A DNA stretch of 64,000 nt from positions 62,001 through 126,000 of the forward strand of contig CACDSY010000002.1 of NCBI GenBank assembly GCA_902555585.1, written 5' to 3'. The notes below the pieces were generated by a model that was given only the letters and a program-made list of their open reading frames with translations, was not told the DNA's origin and ran no database searches. The DNA comes from an uncultured Pelagibacteraceae bacterium (GTDB lineage: Bacteria > Pseudomonadota > Alphaproteobacteria > Pelagibacterales > Pelagibacteraceae). The translations under genes and the position numbers were made by a program. This document shows positions 39,340 to 48,363 of the stretch, in pieces (within the stretch, counting starts at the first letter, position 1; each line of letters begins with the position of its first letter).

Positions 39340-40734
39340 ATGAATAAAGAAAATAAATTAATACCTGGGTTGCCCTCAGGATTTGAAGATCGTTGGAACA
39401 AGAAACTTCTTCTCAAAAAAAAGCTGTTATCAGTAATTGAGAATAATTTTATTAAGTTTGGCGCTGAACCACTCGAAACACCATCGTTCGAAATAAGTGA
39501 TAATATAGGATCTTTTCTAGCAGAAGATGAAGCTAATCCTATGTCTGATGTATTCTCATTTAAAGATGGAGATAAAAGTATTACTCTTCGATATGACTTA
39601 TCTAGTCCTCTAGCAAGATTTGTTGCTCAAAATAATCAAGAGTTGCCTTCAATTTATAAAAGATATGCTATTCAAAATGTATTTCGTAACGAAAAGGCAG
39701 GCAATGGAAGATATAGAGAATTTTTACAGGCAGATTTTGATATTGTAGGAAATGTTAGTTCATCACAGGCTAACGCTGAACTTTGTAATTTAATTTCAGC
39801 AACACTTTTAGAATGTGGATTAAAGAAAGATCAGTTTACGATCAATGTAAGTAACAGAAAAATAGTTCAAGGTTTACTAGATGAATTACAGATAACTGAG
39901 GAAAAACAATTAAAAGTTATTAGGGCAATTGATAAACTTGATAAACCTGGATTTGGAATAAAAGGTGTAGAGGACCTTTTAAGAAAGGAAAGAAAAGATA
40001 CTAGTGGTGCTATTACAAAAGGTGCAGACTTAAATGATAAGCAGGTTTCTCAAATATTAGATTATTTAAAAATTAAAGATTTAAATGAGCTGAAACAAAA
40101 TTTAAAAAACTCACTATCGCAAGAAGGAATCAAGGAATTAGAAGACTTTTTTGAGGTCCTTGGATATGGATCAAACTTAGATCGAGTCAAAACCAATTTC
40201 ACAATTGTCAGAGGCTTGGCGTATTATTCTGATTTTATCGTTGAAACTAATTTAAATTTTAAAGTTACAAATAATAAAGGTAAAGAGGTAGATATTGGCA
40301 GTGTCTGTTCGGGTGGAGCTTATGCAAAACTTATTTCAAGGTTTAAAGGAGTTGATATTCCAGGTACAGGTATAAGTTTTGGAGTAGATAGGCTTTTGTT
40401 TGCATTAATGCAATTAGATCAGTTTCAATTAGATGAACAAAAACCAGTTTTAGTATGTGTAATGGATCAAAAATACTTAAAAAACTACTACGAAATTTTA
40501 GATCTTTTAAGACAAAACAATATTAATTCAGAAATATTTTTAGATACCAAAAAAAATCTTGGCAAACAACTTACTTTCGCAAACAAACGCCAATTACCAG
40601 TTGCAGTAATCTGTGGAGAAAATGAATTTAAAGATAATACAGTGACCATCAAAAATTTAAAGGGTGTAAAGGGTGAGAACAACAAAACAATTCCCAAGAA
40701 AGATTTAATAAATGAAGTCAAAAAACTTATCTGA
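39340..40734 (+). CDS. hisS: Histidyl-tRNA synthetase (alphaproteobacterial type)
   Basis: Charges tRNA-His. It has 464 residues from the ATG at 39340; upstream in-frame codons lie inside the tRNA-His gene and are excluded. It opens with LPSGFEDR instead of the common PRGTxD, as in alphaproteobacterial enzymes adapted to tRNA-His lacking the G-1:C73 pair. Class II motif 2 is FRNEKAGNGRYREFLQADFD, the histidine-specific RGLAYYSDFIVE follows, then GTGISFGVDRL and a C-terminal anticodon domain. Its start lies 4 bases after the tRNA-His CCA. It overlaps hisZ by 23 bases. Confidence 0.94.
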   Translation: MNKENKLIPGLPSGFEDRWNKKLLLKKKLLSVIENNFIKFGAEPLETPSFEISDNIGSFLAEDEANPMSDVFSFKDGDKSITLRYDLSSPLARFVAQNNQELPSIYKRYAIQNVFRNEKAGNGRYREFLQADFDIVGNVSSSQANAELCNLISATLLECGLKKDQFTINVSNRKIVQGLLDELQITEEKQLKVIRAIDKLDKPGFGIKGVEDLLRKERKDTSGAITKGADLNDKQVSQILDYLKIKDLNELKQNLKNSLSQEGIKELEDFFEVLGYGSNLDRVKTNFTIVRGLAYYSDFIVETNLNFKVTNNKGKEVDIGSVCSGGAYAKLISRFKGVDIPGTGISFGVDRLLFALMQLDQFQLDEQKPVLVCVMDQKYLKNYYEILDLLRQNNINSEIFLDTKKNLGKQLTFANKRQLPVAVICGENEFKDNTVTIKNLKGVKGENNKTIPKKDLINEVKKLI

Positions 40735-41761
40735 AAATATACTTAAATCTTTAAAATCAAGTGGATTTGATTATATAGATTTAGATACAGTAATTCCAAC
40801 CAATTTAATTCTTGAGAGATCTGGGGAGTCATTTAGAAGTTTAATTTTTTCATTTATGGATCAGAATGGAAAGGAAATTTGTTTAAGACCTGATTTAACT
40901 ATTGCTTCTTGTATCAAATATCTCAATCAAAAAAAAAAGAGATCTTCAAAGGTATTTTATAATGGTCAAGCATTCAGAAAAGTTCAGAAAAAAAATGAAA
41001 AAATTATCAGAGATCAAATAGGTTTCGAGATCATAGGATCAAAAGATGAAAAAAGAGATGATAAGCAAATAATAAATACTGGTATTAAAGTTTTAAATAA
41101 ATTTAAATATAAGTCTGGGAGTATAACAATAGGAAATGTAGAAATATTTAACTTATTGATAAATAAATTAGATATTCCAAAAAGGTGGAAACTTAGATTA
41201 CAAAGACATTTTTGGCGAGAGGCTTATTTTAATGAATTATTAAGACGTTTAGAGACTAATTCAGATGTTGATGAAACTATTGTTGAGTTAGATAAAAAAA
41301 GATACCTTAAACTATGTAAACAAAATCAAAACAGAAACATAGCAGGGCGTTCCTTAAGAGAAATACTGATCAGATTTGATAACAAAATAAAAGATCCTAG
41401 AAGACAAGTAAAAGGTCAAAATGTAGTAAAGATTATAAGGGAATATTTAAAAATTAATTGCAAAATGAGCAATGCAGCAACTACTCTAAACGCTTTTTTT
41501 AAAAAAAATAAAATAAATCTTACTGTTGGTAAAAACTATTTTCCAATCACAAATGATAAGGTTTCAAAATTAAATGTAAATTTTTCATCTTCTTTTGGAA
41601 GACATCTAGAATATTACACTGGGATGGTATTTAAAATTACAATAAATTCAAACTCCAGAAAAATTCAGGTTAATGGAGGTCGTTATGACAACCTTATTTC
41701 TGATTTAGGATCTTCAAAAAAAATACCAGCAGTAGGAGGTGCAATTAATTTAAATGATTAA
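40712..41761 (+). CDS. hisZ: ATP phosphoribosyltransferase regulatory subunit HisZ
   Basis: A 349-residue catalytically inactive paralogue of histidyl-tRNA synthetase that activates short-form HisG. Synthetase-like motifs remain as CLRPDLTIASCIKY, FYNGQAFRKVQ and FGRHLEYYTGMVFKI, while aminoacylation residues and the anticodon domain are missing. It sits between hisS and hisG and overlaps both (23 and 8 bases), so the enzyme and its likely ancestor stand side by side. Confidence 0.9.
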   Translation: MKSKNLSENILKSLKSSGFDYIDLDTVIPTNLILERSGESFRSLIFSFMDQNGKEICLRPDLTIASCIKYLNQKKKRSSKVFYNGQAFRKVQKKNEKIIRDQIGFEIIGSKDEKRDDKQIINTGIKVLNKFKYKSGSITIGNVEIFNLLINKLDIPKRWKLRLQRHFWREAYFNELLRRLETNSDVDETIVELDKKRYLKLCKQNQNRNIAGRSLREILIRFDNKIKDPRRQVKGQNVVKIIREYLKINCKMSNAATTLNAFFKKNKINLTVGKNYFPITNDKVSKLNVNFSSSFGRHLEYYTGMVFKITINSNSRKIQVNGGRYDNLISDLGSSKKIPAVGGAINLND

Positions 41762-42431
41762 AATTGGTATTCCAAGTAAAGGTCGATTAAGAAAAGATAC
41801 CTTAAATATATTTAAAAGTAAAAAGCTCAAAATTCTATCAGAAAGAGGTGATAGAGATCTTTTTGGATATATGAAAGGAAATAAAAACATTAAAATTATT
41901 TATCTACATGCGAGAGAAATTATAGAAAGATTGGGTGATGGATCTCTCGATATTGGTTTTTCAGGATATGATTTATTAAAAGAATCTGAATTAAATATAC
42001 AAAACAAAGTTACTATTGCCAAAAGGCTAGAATATGGACATGCAACTTTAGTATTAGCAGTGCCAGACGAGTGGATTGATATTCAGACACTTGCCGATTT
42101 AGAAGAAATTTCCTTTGATTTTAAAGATAAAAAGAAAAGTAGAATGAGAGTTGCAACAAAATATCCAAATTTAACTAGAGATTTTTTATTTTCAAAAGGT
42201 GTAACTCAATTTAAATTAGTCCCATCTCTTGGGGCAACAGAAGTATATCCATTTACTGGTTCATCAGAAATTTTATCAGATATAACTAGCACAGGTGAAA
42301 CTTTACGAGCAAATAACTTGAGAATTTTAAAAGATGGAAATATTCTTAAAAGTACAGCAATTTTAATGTTTAATAAAAAACTGAGTAATAAAAAAGGTTT
42401 GAAGAAAATTTTAAACTTGCTTAGCTCTTAA
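41754..42431 (+). CDS. hisG: ATP phosphoribosyltransferase, short form
   Basis: Commits ATP and PRPP to histidine synthesis. The 225 residues are the short HisG form that needs HisZ and lacks the C-terminal regulatory domain. Motifs include GIPSKGRL at the N-terminus, DIGFSGYDLL, and the PRPP loop DITSTGETLRANNL. Feedback inhibition should act through HisZ, as in other HisG-HisZ systems. Confidence 0.94.
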   Translation: MIKIGIPSKGRLRKDTLNIFKSKKLKILSERGDRDLFGYMKGNKNIKIIYLHAREIIERLGDGSLDIGFSGYDLLKESELNIQNKVTIAKRLEYGHATLVLAVPDEWIDIQTLADLEEISFDFKDKKKSRMRVATKYPNLTRDFLFSKGVTQFKLVPSLGATEVYPFTGSSEILSDITSTGETLRANNLRILKDGNILKSTAILMFNKKLSNKKGLKKILNLLSS

Positions 42432-42453
42432 CTCTAACTATTATCTTTAATCT

Positions 42454-43551
42454 ATGGATATGATTCTATTGATAATCTTGCTTTTATTGCTTGGTACAAC
42501 TTTAGGGGTTTTATATTTAAATTTAAGGCCAAAACCTAAAGAAGAGACCGAAAATAAAGAAGTTGAGGAAATAGCTAATTTAAAAGCAGAAATTGTCTCC
42601 TTAAAAGAAACTTTAAATAGTACTATCAATAATTCATTAGGTTCAATGTCTACTTCCTTTAATAACCTCTCAACAGGTGTTACCAGAGATATGACAGAAG
42701 CCTTAACTAAAGTTGATGAAAAAGTTGGAAACTTCAATCAACAGGTACAGTTATTAAATCAAAGCCAAGAGGGTATAAGTAAAATTTTAGCTGGTGTTAA
42801 AAAATATGGAACACTTGCTGAATTTAGTTTGGATGCTTTAATTAAAGATTTATTACCAGCCTCTCAATTCATGACAAATGTTAAAATGAAAGAGGATACT
42901 AGTGAAAACGTTGAATTTGCAATTAAACTTCAAGGTGACGTTATGGTTCCAGTTGACTCCCATTTCCCAGTAGAAAAATTTAAAGCAATCACTGATGGTT
43001 ATGACTTAGATGACAAACGAGCTGTTGCAGATGCAAGAGCAAAATTAGCATCAGCCTTCAAAGTTAAAGCTAAAAGTGTAAATGAAAAATATATAGTTCC
43101 ACCAAAAACTACAGATTTTGCTATTGTTTATGCGCCAACGGAAAGTTTGTATAAAGAATTGACTGAATATCAAGATCCAAGCACAAAAGAATTATTAACT
43201 CAAGAATTAATGAAAAAACACAAAGTTGTAATATGTGGTCCAAACACCTTATCTGCTTACTTACAGTCTTTACACATGGGTTTTCAATCACTAAAAGTTC
43301 AAAAGGGAGCAACTGAAATATATACTCATTTAAAAACAATAAGTACAAGGTTTTCAAGACATTTTGACAATATCATTGTGTTGAATAAAAAATTAGAAGA
43401 AGCTATGTCTGTTGTAAATAAGTTTGGAATGGATGCAAGATCTATCACGAGAACTTTGGAAAATATAAAAGATCCAGAGCAATTCGAAAAAGCTCTTAAA
43501 ACAGATAATGTAGAAAAACTTGAAGATCTTCCTAGACAAGCCAAAAAATAA
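42454..43551 (+). CDS. rmuC: DNA recombination protein RmuC
   Basis: A 365-residue RmuC family protein. It has an N-terminal membrane anchor (LLIILLLLLGTTLGVLYL), a coiled-coil stretch (about 30-110), then the conserved nuclease-like core with LLPASQFMTNVKMKE, VPVDSHFPVEKF, YAPTESLYKEL and CGPNTLSAYLQSL. RmuC limits inversions at short inverted repeats in E. coli, and the core belongs to the PD-(D/E)XK-like set. Two more nuclease genes follow on the same strand. Confidence 0.93.
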   Translation: MDMILLIILLLLLGTTLGVLYLNLRPKPKEETENKEVEEIANLKAEIVSLKETLNSTINNSLGSMSTSFNNLSTGVTRDMTEALTKVDEKVGNFNQQVQLLNQSQEGISKILAGVKKYGTLAEFSLDALIKDLLPASQFMTNVKMKEDTSENVEFAIKLQGDVMVPVDSHFPVEKFKAITDGYDLDDKRAVADARAKLASAFKVKAKSVNEKYIVPPKTTDFAIVYAPTESLYKELTEYQDPSTKELLTQELMKKHKVVICGPNTLSAYLQSLHMGFQSLKVQKGATEIYTHLKTISTRFSRHFDNIIVLNKKLEEAMSVVNKFGMDARSITRTLENIKDPEQFEKALKTDNVEKLEDLPRQAKK

Positions 43552-43587
43552 ATTTAATTTAAATACAATTTCTCATATAAGAAATTA

Positions 43588-44274
43588 ATGAAATGGAATA
43601 ATAAATTTAATTATCCAAAATCTACAAGATCAATTGAGGATGGTTATAGAAAATATTCTTTAGGTGAAGAAAAACTTCCAAGTGTAACGACAATTTTAAA
43701 CGCTACTAAATCCGAGGAGGAAAAAGCTGCTTTAGCAAATTGGAAGGAAAGAGTAGGTTTTAAGGAGGCAAATAGAATAAAAACAGAGGCATCTTCAAGA
43801 GGCACATCAATGCACTCATATATAGAGGATTATTTAAGAGGACGTATCAATGAAAGTTTTTTCGAAAGTAATGAACAATATAAAAATATGGCCAAAGAAA
43901 TAATTGAAAAAGGTATAGATAATAAATTAGACGAAATTTATGGAATTGAAGAAACATTGTATTACCCTAAACAATATGCAGGCTCAGCTGACTTAATTGG
44001 TGTATATCAGGGAAATGATGTTGTAATCGATTTTAAGCAAAGTAATAAACCGAAAAAAACAGATTATATTCAAGATTATTTTTTACAACTTGGAGCATAT
44101 ACCCTAGCTCATGACGTTGTTCATGGAACAAAGATAAAAGCTGGGATAATTTTACTTTGTACAAAAGATATTTTGTTTCAGGAATTTAAAATAGAAGGTG
44201 CAGAATTAGAGATGTATCAAAATTTATTCTTAGGCAGGGTCAAAAAATTCTACGAGATGAATAATATAGCTTGA
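43588..44274 (+). CDS. MGME1-like PD-(D/E)XK exonuclease
   Basis: A 228-residue nuclease of the RecB-like PD-(D/E)XK superfamily. It has GTSMHSYIE (His76), YAGSADLIG (Asp135), VVIDFKQS (Asp148, Lys150) and a QLGAY motif near 167-171. The Asp135-Asp148-Lys150 spacing equals that of the catalytic residues I recall for human MGME1 (Asp238, Asp251, Lys253), and the stretch IDFKQSNKPK resembles IDWKTSEKPK of that family. Phages and mitochondria use such enzymes on single-stranded DNA ends. It sits between rmuC and exonuclease I. Function is inferred from motifs only. Confidence 0.8.
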   Translation: MKWNNKFNYPKSTRSIEDGYRKYSLGEEKLPSVTTILNATKSEEEKAALANWKERVGFKEANRIKTEASSRGTSMHSYIEDYLRGRINESFFESNEQYKNMAKEIIEKGIDNKLDEIYGIEETLYYPKQYAGSADLIGVYQGNDVVIDFKQSNKPKKTDYIQDYFLQLGAYTLAHDVVHGTKIKAGIILLCTKDILFQEFKIEGAELEMYQNLFLGRVKKFYEMNNIA

Positions 44275-44397
44275 CTTTAACAGACCATTTCATAAAAGAG
44301 ATAAAACTAACTAGAAGCTACTTGTTTAGATGCAACGGTTTAGTCTTAAAAACTTTCCAAAAACCCATCAAAACTTAGCTAATTTAAGGTTAAAAAT

Positions 44398-45831
44398 ATG
44401 AATTTAGCAATTTGGGATATAGAATCATCAAGTGCAAGTACTGATTTCGGTAGCATAATAGAAATCGGAGGAATTTTAGTAGATGAAAACTTAAAGGAGA
44501 AAGACCGATTTAATTTAAGGTGCAGTCTGCCTGAAGGGGAAATATTTCAGGCTATGGCCTTAATAGTCAACAAGACATCGATAAAACAACTTACTCAAAC
44601 AAACCTAAGCCATTATCAAATGTTGGGGGAAGTTGAAAAAATTTTTAAAAAATGGAGTCCTGCAATATTTTTAGGTTGGAGTAGCCTTAATTTTGATGAG
44701 GAGATGATAAGGAAAGAGTTTTTTAAAAATATTAGATATCCTTATATTACTAATGCAGCACCCAATAAAAGACATGATGGTATAAATATTGCAAGAGCTG
44801 CTTATGCAGTTGATCCTACTATCCTAGAAACAGAAATTAATGAAAAAAATAATCCTGTATTTAAACTAGCGTCTTTAGCTCAAATGCAAGGAATTGATGC
44901 AAGTGATGCTCACTCAGCACTTGCCGATGCTGAATTAACAGCGAAAATTTTAAAGATTGTAAAAAATAAACAAGAGCATACTTGGGACTCATTTTTAAGA
45001 ACTGCAAATAAATCGGATACAGAAACTATAATGAAAAAAGGAGAAGTAGTAACTCTAAACGAATATTACTATGGTAAGTCCAGACTTCATTTAGTTGTGC
45101 CACTACATCCAAAACATTGTGTGCACCCAATTTACCAAGGTTGGTACTACTCCATAGATTTAAGAACTGAAATTCAGCCTTTAATAAATAAATCGATAAA
45201 TGAATTAAAAGTCGAGATGAAAAAATCTCCAAAATTTTTAAGAACTATACGTGCAAATAAAGCACCTATCATCATTGATGGCAAATATGGAATGAATGTT
45301 GAACCTTATAACAAACTTGATAAAAACGTAATCAAAAAAAGAGCAGAATTTATTCAAAATAATGAACAGTTTTCTCAAAATATTTTAACAGCTTTAAGGG
45401 AAGTTGCAGAAGAAAAAGAACAATCAAAATCCCAAGAAGATATATATGCAGAAGAGAGTATTTACACAAAATTTACTTCTAACAAAGACACTGCTTTTTT
45501 CCCAACTTGGCATGCAGCACCATGGAAAGAAAAATTAAATTTATTAGATAAATTTGATGACGATAGATTGGTTGGATTTGGTAAAAAAATAATATTTCAA
45601 GAAGCCCCAGAAGTTTTGCCAGAGGCAATGTATAAATCAATTAGAAGAGAAATTGCTAAGAGAATACTAAGTGAAAGAAAAGAGAAATGGTGGACAATAC
45701 CTACTTTATATAACGAAATTGACACTTTAAGAGAAAAATATACTAATGAAAATGACAACGAGAAATTAGCTCTCTTAGATGAATTTAATACCTATGCAAT
45801 GGCCATTCAAAAAAAATACGAGAATGTTTGA
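44398..45831 (+). CDS. sbcB: Exodeoxyribonuclease I
   Basis: Degrades single-stranded DNA 3' to 5'. The 477 residues match the ExoI family. Its DEDDh residues are Asp7 and Glu9 (WDIES), Asp100 (LNFDEEM), His172 and Asp177 (AHSALAD), with the same spacing as E. coli ExoI. The SH3-like and C-terminal helical domains typical of ExoI are represented by LHLVVPLHPKH and WHAAPWKEKL regions. The 123-base gap upstream (44275-44397) shows no further gene. Confidence 0.9.
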   Translation: MNLAIWDIESSSASTDFGSIIEIGGILVDENLKEKDRFNLRCSLPEGEIFQAMALIVNKTSIKQLTQTNLSHYQMLGEVEKIFKKWSPAIFLGWSSLNFDEEMIRKEFFKNIRYPYITNAAPNKRHDGINIARAAYAVDPTILETEINEKNNPVFKLASLAQMQGIDASDAHSALADAELTAKILKIVKNKQEHTWDSFLRTANKSDTETIMKKGEVVTLNEYYYGKSRLHLVVPLHPKHCVHPIYQGWYYSIDLRTEIQPLINKSINELKVEMKKSPKFLRTIRANKAPIIIDGKYGMNVEPYNKLDKNVIKKRAEFIQNNEQFSQNILTALREVAEEKEQSKSQEDIYAEESIYTKFTSNKDTAFFPTWHAAPWKEKLNLLDKFDDDRLVGFGKKIIFQEAPEVLPEAMYKSIRREIAKRILSERKEKWWTIPTLYNEIDTLREKYTNENDNEKLALLDEFNTYAMAIQKKYENV

Positions 45832-45897
45832 TGTATAAAATTAAATTTACGCATTTTTAACTATTGAATAAATAAAATTAATTTATATAAAACTTGT

Positions 45898-46215
45898 ATG
45901 GCAACAGTAAAATCTACAGATGAAAGTTTTGATCAATTAGTTAAAGATAATAAGATATTAATTTGTGATTTTTGGGCAGAATGGTGCGGTCCATGCCATA
46001 TGGTAGCTCCCAGCTTGGAAGAAATTTCAAATGAAATGTCTGACCAATTATCTGTAGCAAAACATAACATTGATGAAGAGCCAAATACGCCAACAAAATA
46101 TGGTGTTCGAGGAATCCCTACGATGATTTTGATGAAAGACGGAAATCATGTTTCAACTAAGGTTGGGGCGGTTCCAAAAAGTGAAATTGTTTCTTGGATA
46201 AAAGAAAATATCTAA
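45898..46215 (+). CDS. trxA: Thioredoxin
   Basis: A 105-residue thioredoxin fold with active site WCGPC in FWAEWCGPCHM and the cis-proline loop RGIPTMIL. It is a general cytoplasmic disulfide reductant. Its 3' end overlaps the convergent folC gene by 4 bases. Confidence 0.96.
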   Translation: MATVKSTDESFDQLVKDNKILICDFWAEWCGPCHMVAPSLEEISNEMSDQLSVAKHNIDEEPNTPTKYGVRGIPTMILMKDGNHVSTKVGAVPKSEIVSWIKENI

Positions 46216-47477
46216 TTTAAGCTTAAAATTTCTCCAGCAAGATATAGTGAACCTATGCAGAGAATAATAGTATTTTCATTTTTTGATAACGATCTTATAC
46301 TTTCTTCAATACTATTAGAAAGTTTCAAATTTATTTTTAAATTAAATAACTTTTTTCTAAAATCTTCTTTTGTAATTCCACCATCTTGATTAGGAATATC
46401 AATTAAAGTAATTGAATTTACTATATTTTCAAAAGCTTTTATAAATTCTACATGATCTTTATCTTTCATCATGCCTACTATAAGATTTACTTCATCATTT
46501 TGATTTTTTACCCAATTAGCAATAGAAACACTTGCGCTAATGTTATGACCACCATCTATTATTAGTTTATTATTCCCAGCAATATCTTTTAATTTACCAG
46601 ATTTTATTTCTTCAAGTCTTGCTTTTAATGAAATATTTTTTATACCATTTACAATATGTTCATCCTTAATACTAAAAATCTTTCTTGATGCAGCAATCGC
46701 CGTACTAATATTATAAAGTTGATGATCTCCAAGAATACTTGGTTCAGGTAATACTAATTCTCCTAACTGATCTTGATATTGAATAAATCCGTTCTCGGAC
46801 TTTGCAATATTAAAATCCTTTCCAAAAAAATATTTATTGGACGTATTTTTCTTCAATGATTTTTCTATTTTATCTCTTATTTCATTATTTACTTGTTTAT
46901 TAATAAATATATTTGAGTTTAAAAGCTTAGCTGTTTTTTCATATATAATCCCTTCAATTGATTTATTTTCAAGCCATTGAAAGTGATCATTGTGAATTAC
47001 ACCAATAAGCGTCATTAAATTTTCCTTAAATACGTTTGTACTATCAAATTGATGAAATAATCCAGCTTCTATAATATTAATGTTATCTCTAAAATTTTCA
47101 GCATGTTTTAAAAATGCACAGGTTAAAATTTCAAATAATGTTGCATTGTCATCCCCTAAAGTTTTTTCAATGTCAGTCAGTAATTCTATTAAATCTTCTT
47201 CATTGATTTCTTTATCATCAAAAATGTATCTTTCTGTATAAGATAGTAGGTGGGGAGAAGTATAAAGATTAGTTTTATGTCCAGCTTTGTTAATTATTGA
47301 CTTTAGACTATAGCACATGCTTGCTTTAGCATTAGTTCCAACAACTGTGACAACATTTTTTAATTTATCTTGAGGATTTCCAAGTTTTTTTAAGAGATTA
47401 AAAGTTCTTCCTAGAGATAAGTCTAGTTTTTTTTTATGATGCTTCTCTAGTTTGGATATTAGTTTCTGAAGTTTCAT
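46212..47477 (-). CDS. folC: Folylpolyglutamate/dihydrofolate synthase-like Mur ligase (FolC), diverged
   Basis: A 421-residue Mur-ligase-fold protein in the conserved accD-folC position. The N-terminal LGNPQ, YTSPHLLSYTERY, IIDGGHN and the C-terminal domain match FolC, which joins dihydropteroate or folate with glutamate using ATP. The P-loop, normally GTNGKGS, reads GTNAKAS (residues 47-53), and the loop normally GLGGRLDATN reads GLFHQFDSTN (139-148). It may still be active with altered kinetics or may use another substrate. The start overlaps accD by 44 bases. Confidence 0.78.
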   Translation of the reverse strand: MKLQKLISKLEKHHKKKLDLSLGRTFNLLKKLGNPQDKLKNVVTVVGTNAKASMCYSLKSIINKAGHKTNLYTSPHLLSYTERYIFDDKEINEEDLIELLTDIEKTLGDDNATLFEILTCAFLKHAENFRDNINIIEAGLFHQFDSTNVFKENLMTLIGVIHNDHFQWLENKSIEGIIYEKTAKLLNSNIFINKQVNNEIRDKIEKSLKKNTSNKYFFGKDFNIAKSENGFIQYQDQLGELVLPEPSILGDHQLYNISTAIAASRKIFSIKDEHIVNGIKNISLKARLEEIKSGKLKDIAGNNKLIIDGGHNISASVSIANWVKNQNDEVNLIVGMMKDKDHVEFIKAFENIVNSITLIDIPNQDGGITKEDFRKKLFNLKINLKLSNSIEESIRSLSKNENTIILCIGSLYLAGEILSLN

Positions 47478-48363
47478 TTAAGTTTTCTAAATGTATATCA
47501 GAATTTTTTCTAAGTAATATCGATAGAAGGTTTCCCACTTCTTTTTGTATATCTTTTCTATGAACAACTCTGTCAACAAAGCCGTGTTTCTCTACAAATT
47601 CTGCTGTTTGGAAGTCAGAGCTTAATTCTTCTTTAACAGTTGCTTGTATTACCCTTTTTCCTGCAAAAGCGATTAGGCACCCAGGTTCTGCCAGATGAAT
47701 ATCCCCTAGCATTGCAAAAGATGCAGTTATTCCGCCTGCTGTAGGATCAGTAAAGCATACAATATAAGGTAAATTATTATTTTTAAGTTCATTTATAGCA
47801 AGTGTTGTTCTAGTCATGTTTGCTAAAGCGATAGTTGACTCAAACATCCTTTGTCCTCCACCACAAGGGAAGAACAAGTAAGGTGTTTGGTTGTCTATTG
47901 CGTGTTGTACCCCATAAATTATTGCCTCTCCCTCAGCAGCTCCAACTGAACCTCCAATAAAATCAAAGTTTATTGCACCTGCTGTTACTTCAATTCCATT
48001 TATTTTTCCTTTTGCAATCATAACTGCACAATTTTGATTAGTTTTCTTTCTCGCTATCTTAAGCCTATCTTTGTAAGATTTTGTATCAACCCAATTTAAT
48101 GGATCTTCTGTAGGTATAGGTGACTCTAAAATTTGATAAGCGTTTTTACCGAATACTATATCAAACCTTTGTCTACAACTAATTCTATGATGTTTTCCGC
48201 AAAGATTACAAACCCATAAATTATTCTCTAAATCTTTCTTTAATATTGGACCTTTGCAACAACTGGTCCAATCTGAATTTGCTATATCCTCTTTCGAAGG
48301 TCTTTTTCGAAGCACCTTCTTTATTTTTTCTCCAAAATTTATAGCTTTTGTTAACCAATTCAT
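47434..48363 (-). CDS. accD: Acetyl-CoA carboxylase carboxyltransferase beta subunit
   Basis: Beta subunit of the carboxyltransferase that makes malonyl-CoA for fatty acids. The 309 residues have the crotonase-like core with GGSVGAAEGEA and TDPTAGGITASFAMLGD. The N-terminal zinc ribbon is altered: the first CxxC is collapsed to adjacent Cys35-Cys36, while Cys52-x2-Cys55 is normal. The usual GGARMQE loop reads GGQRMFE (169-175). It lies between trpA and folC as in other alphaproteobacteria. The alpha subunit is not in this window. Confidence 0.9.
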   Translation of the reverse strand: MNWLTKAINFGEKIKKVLRKRPSKEDIANSDWTSCCKGPILKKDLENNLWVCNLCGKHHRISCRQRFDIVFGKNAYQILESPIPTEDPLNWVDTKSYKDRLKIARKKTNQNCAVMIAKGKINGIEVTAGAINFDFIGGSVGAAEGEAIIYGVQHAIDNQTPYLFFPCGGGQRMFESTIALANMTRTTLAINELKNNNLPYIVCFTDPTAGGITASFAMLGDIHLAEPGCLIAFAGKRVIQATVKEELSSDFQTAEFVEKHGFVDRVVHRKDIQKEVGNLLSILLRKNSDIHLENLNETSETNIQTREAS

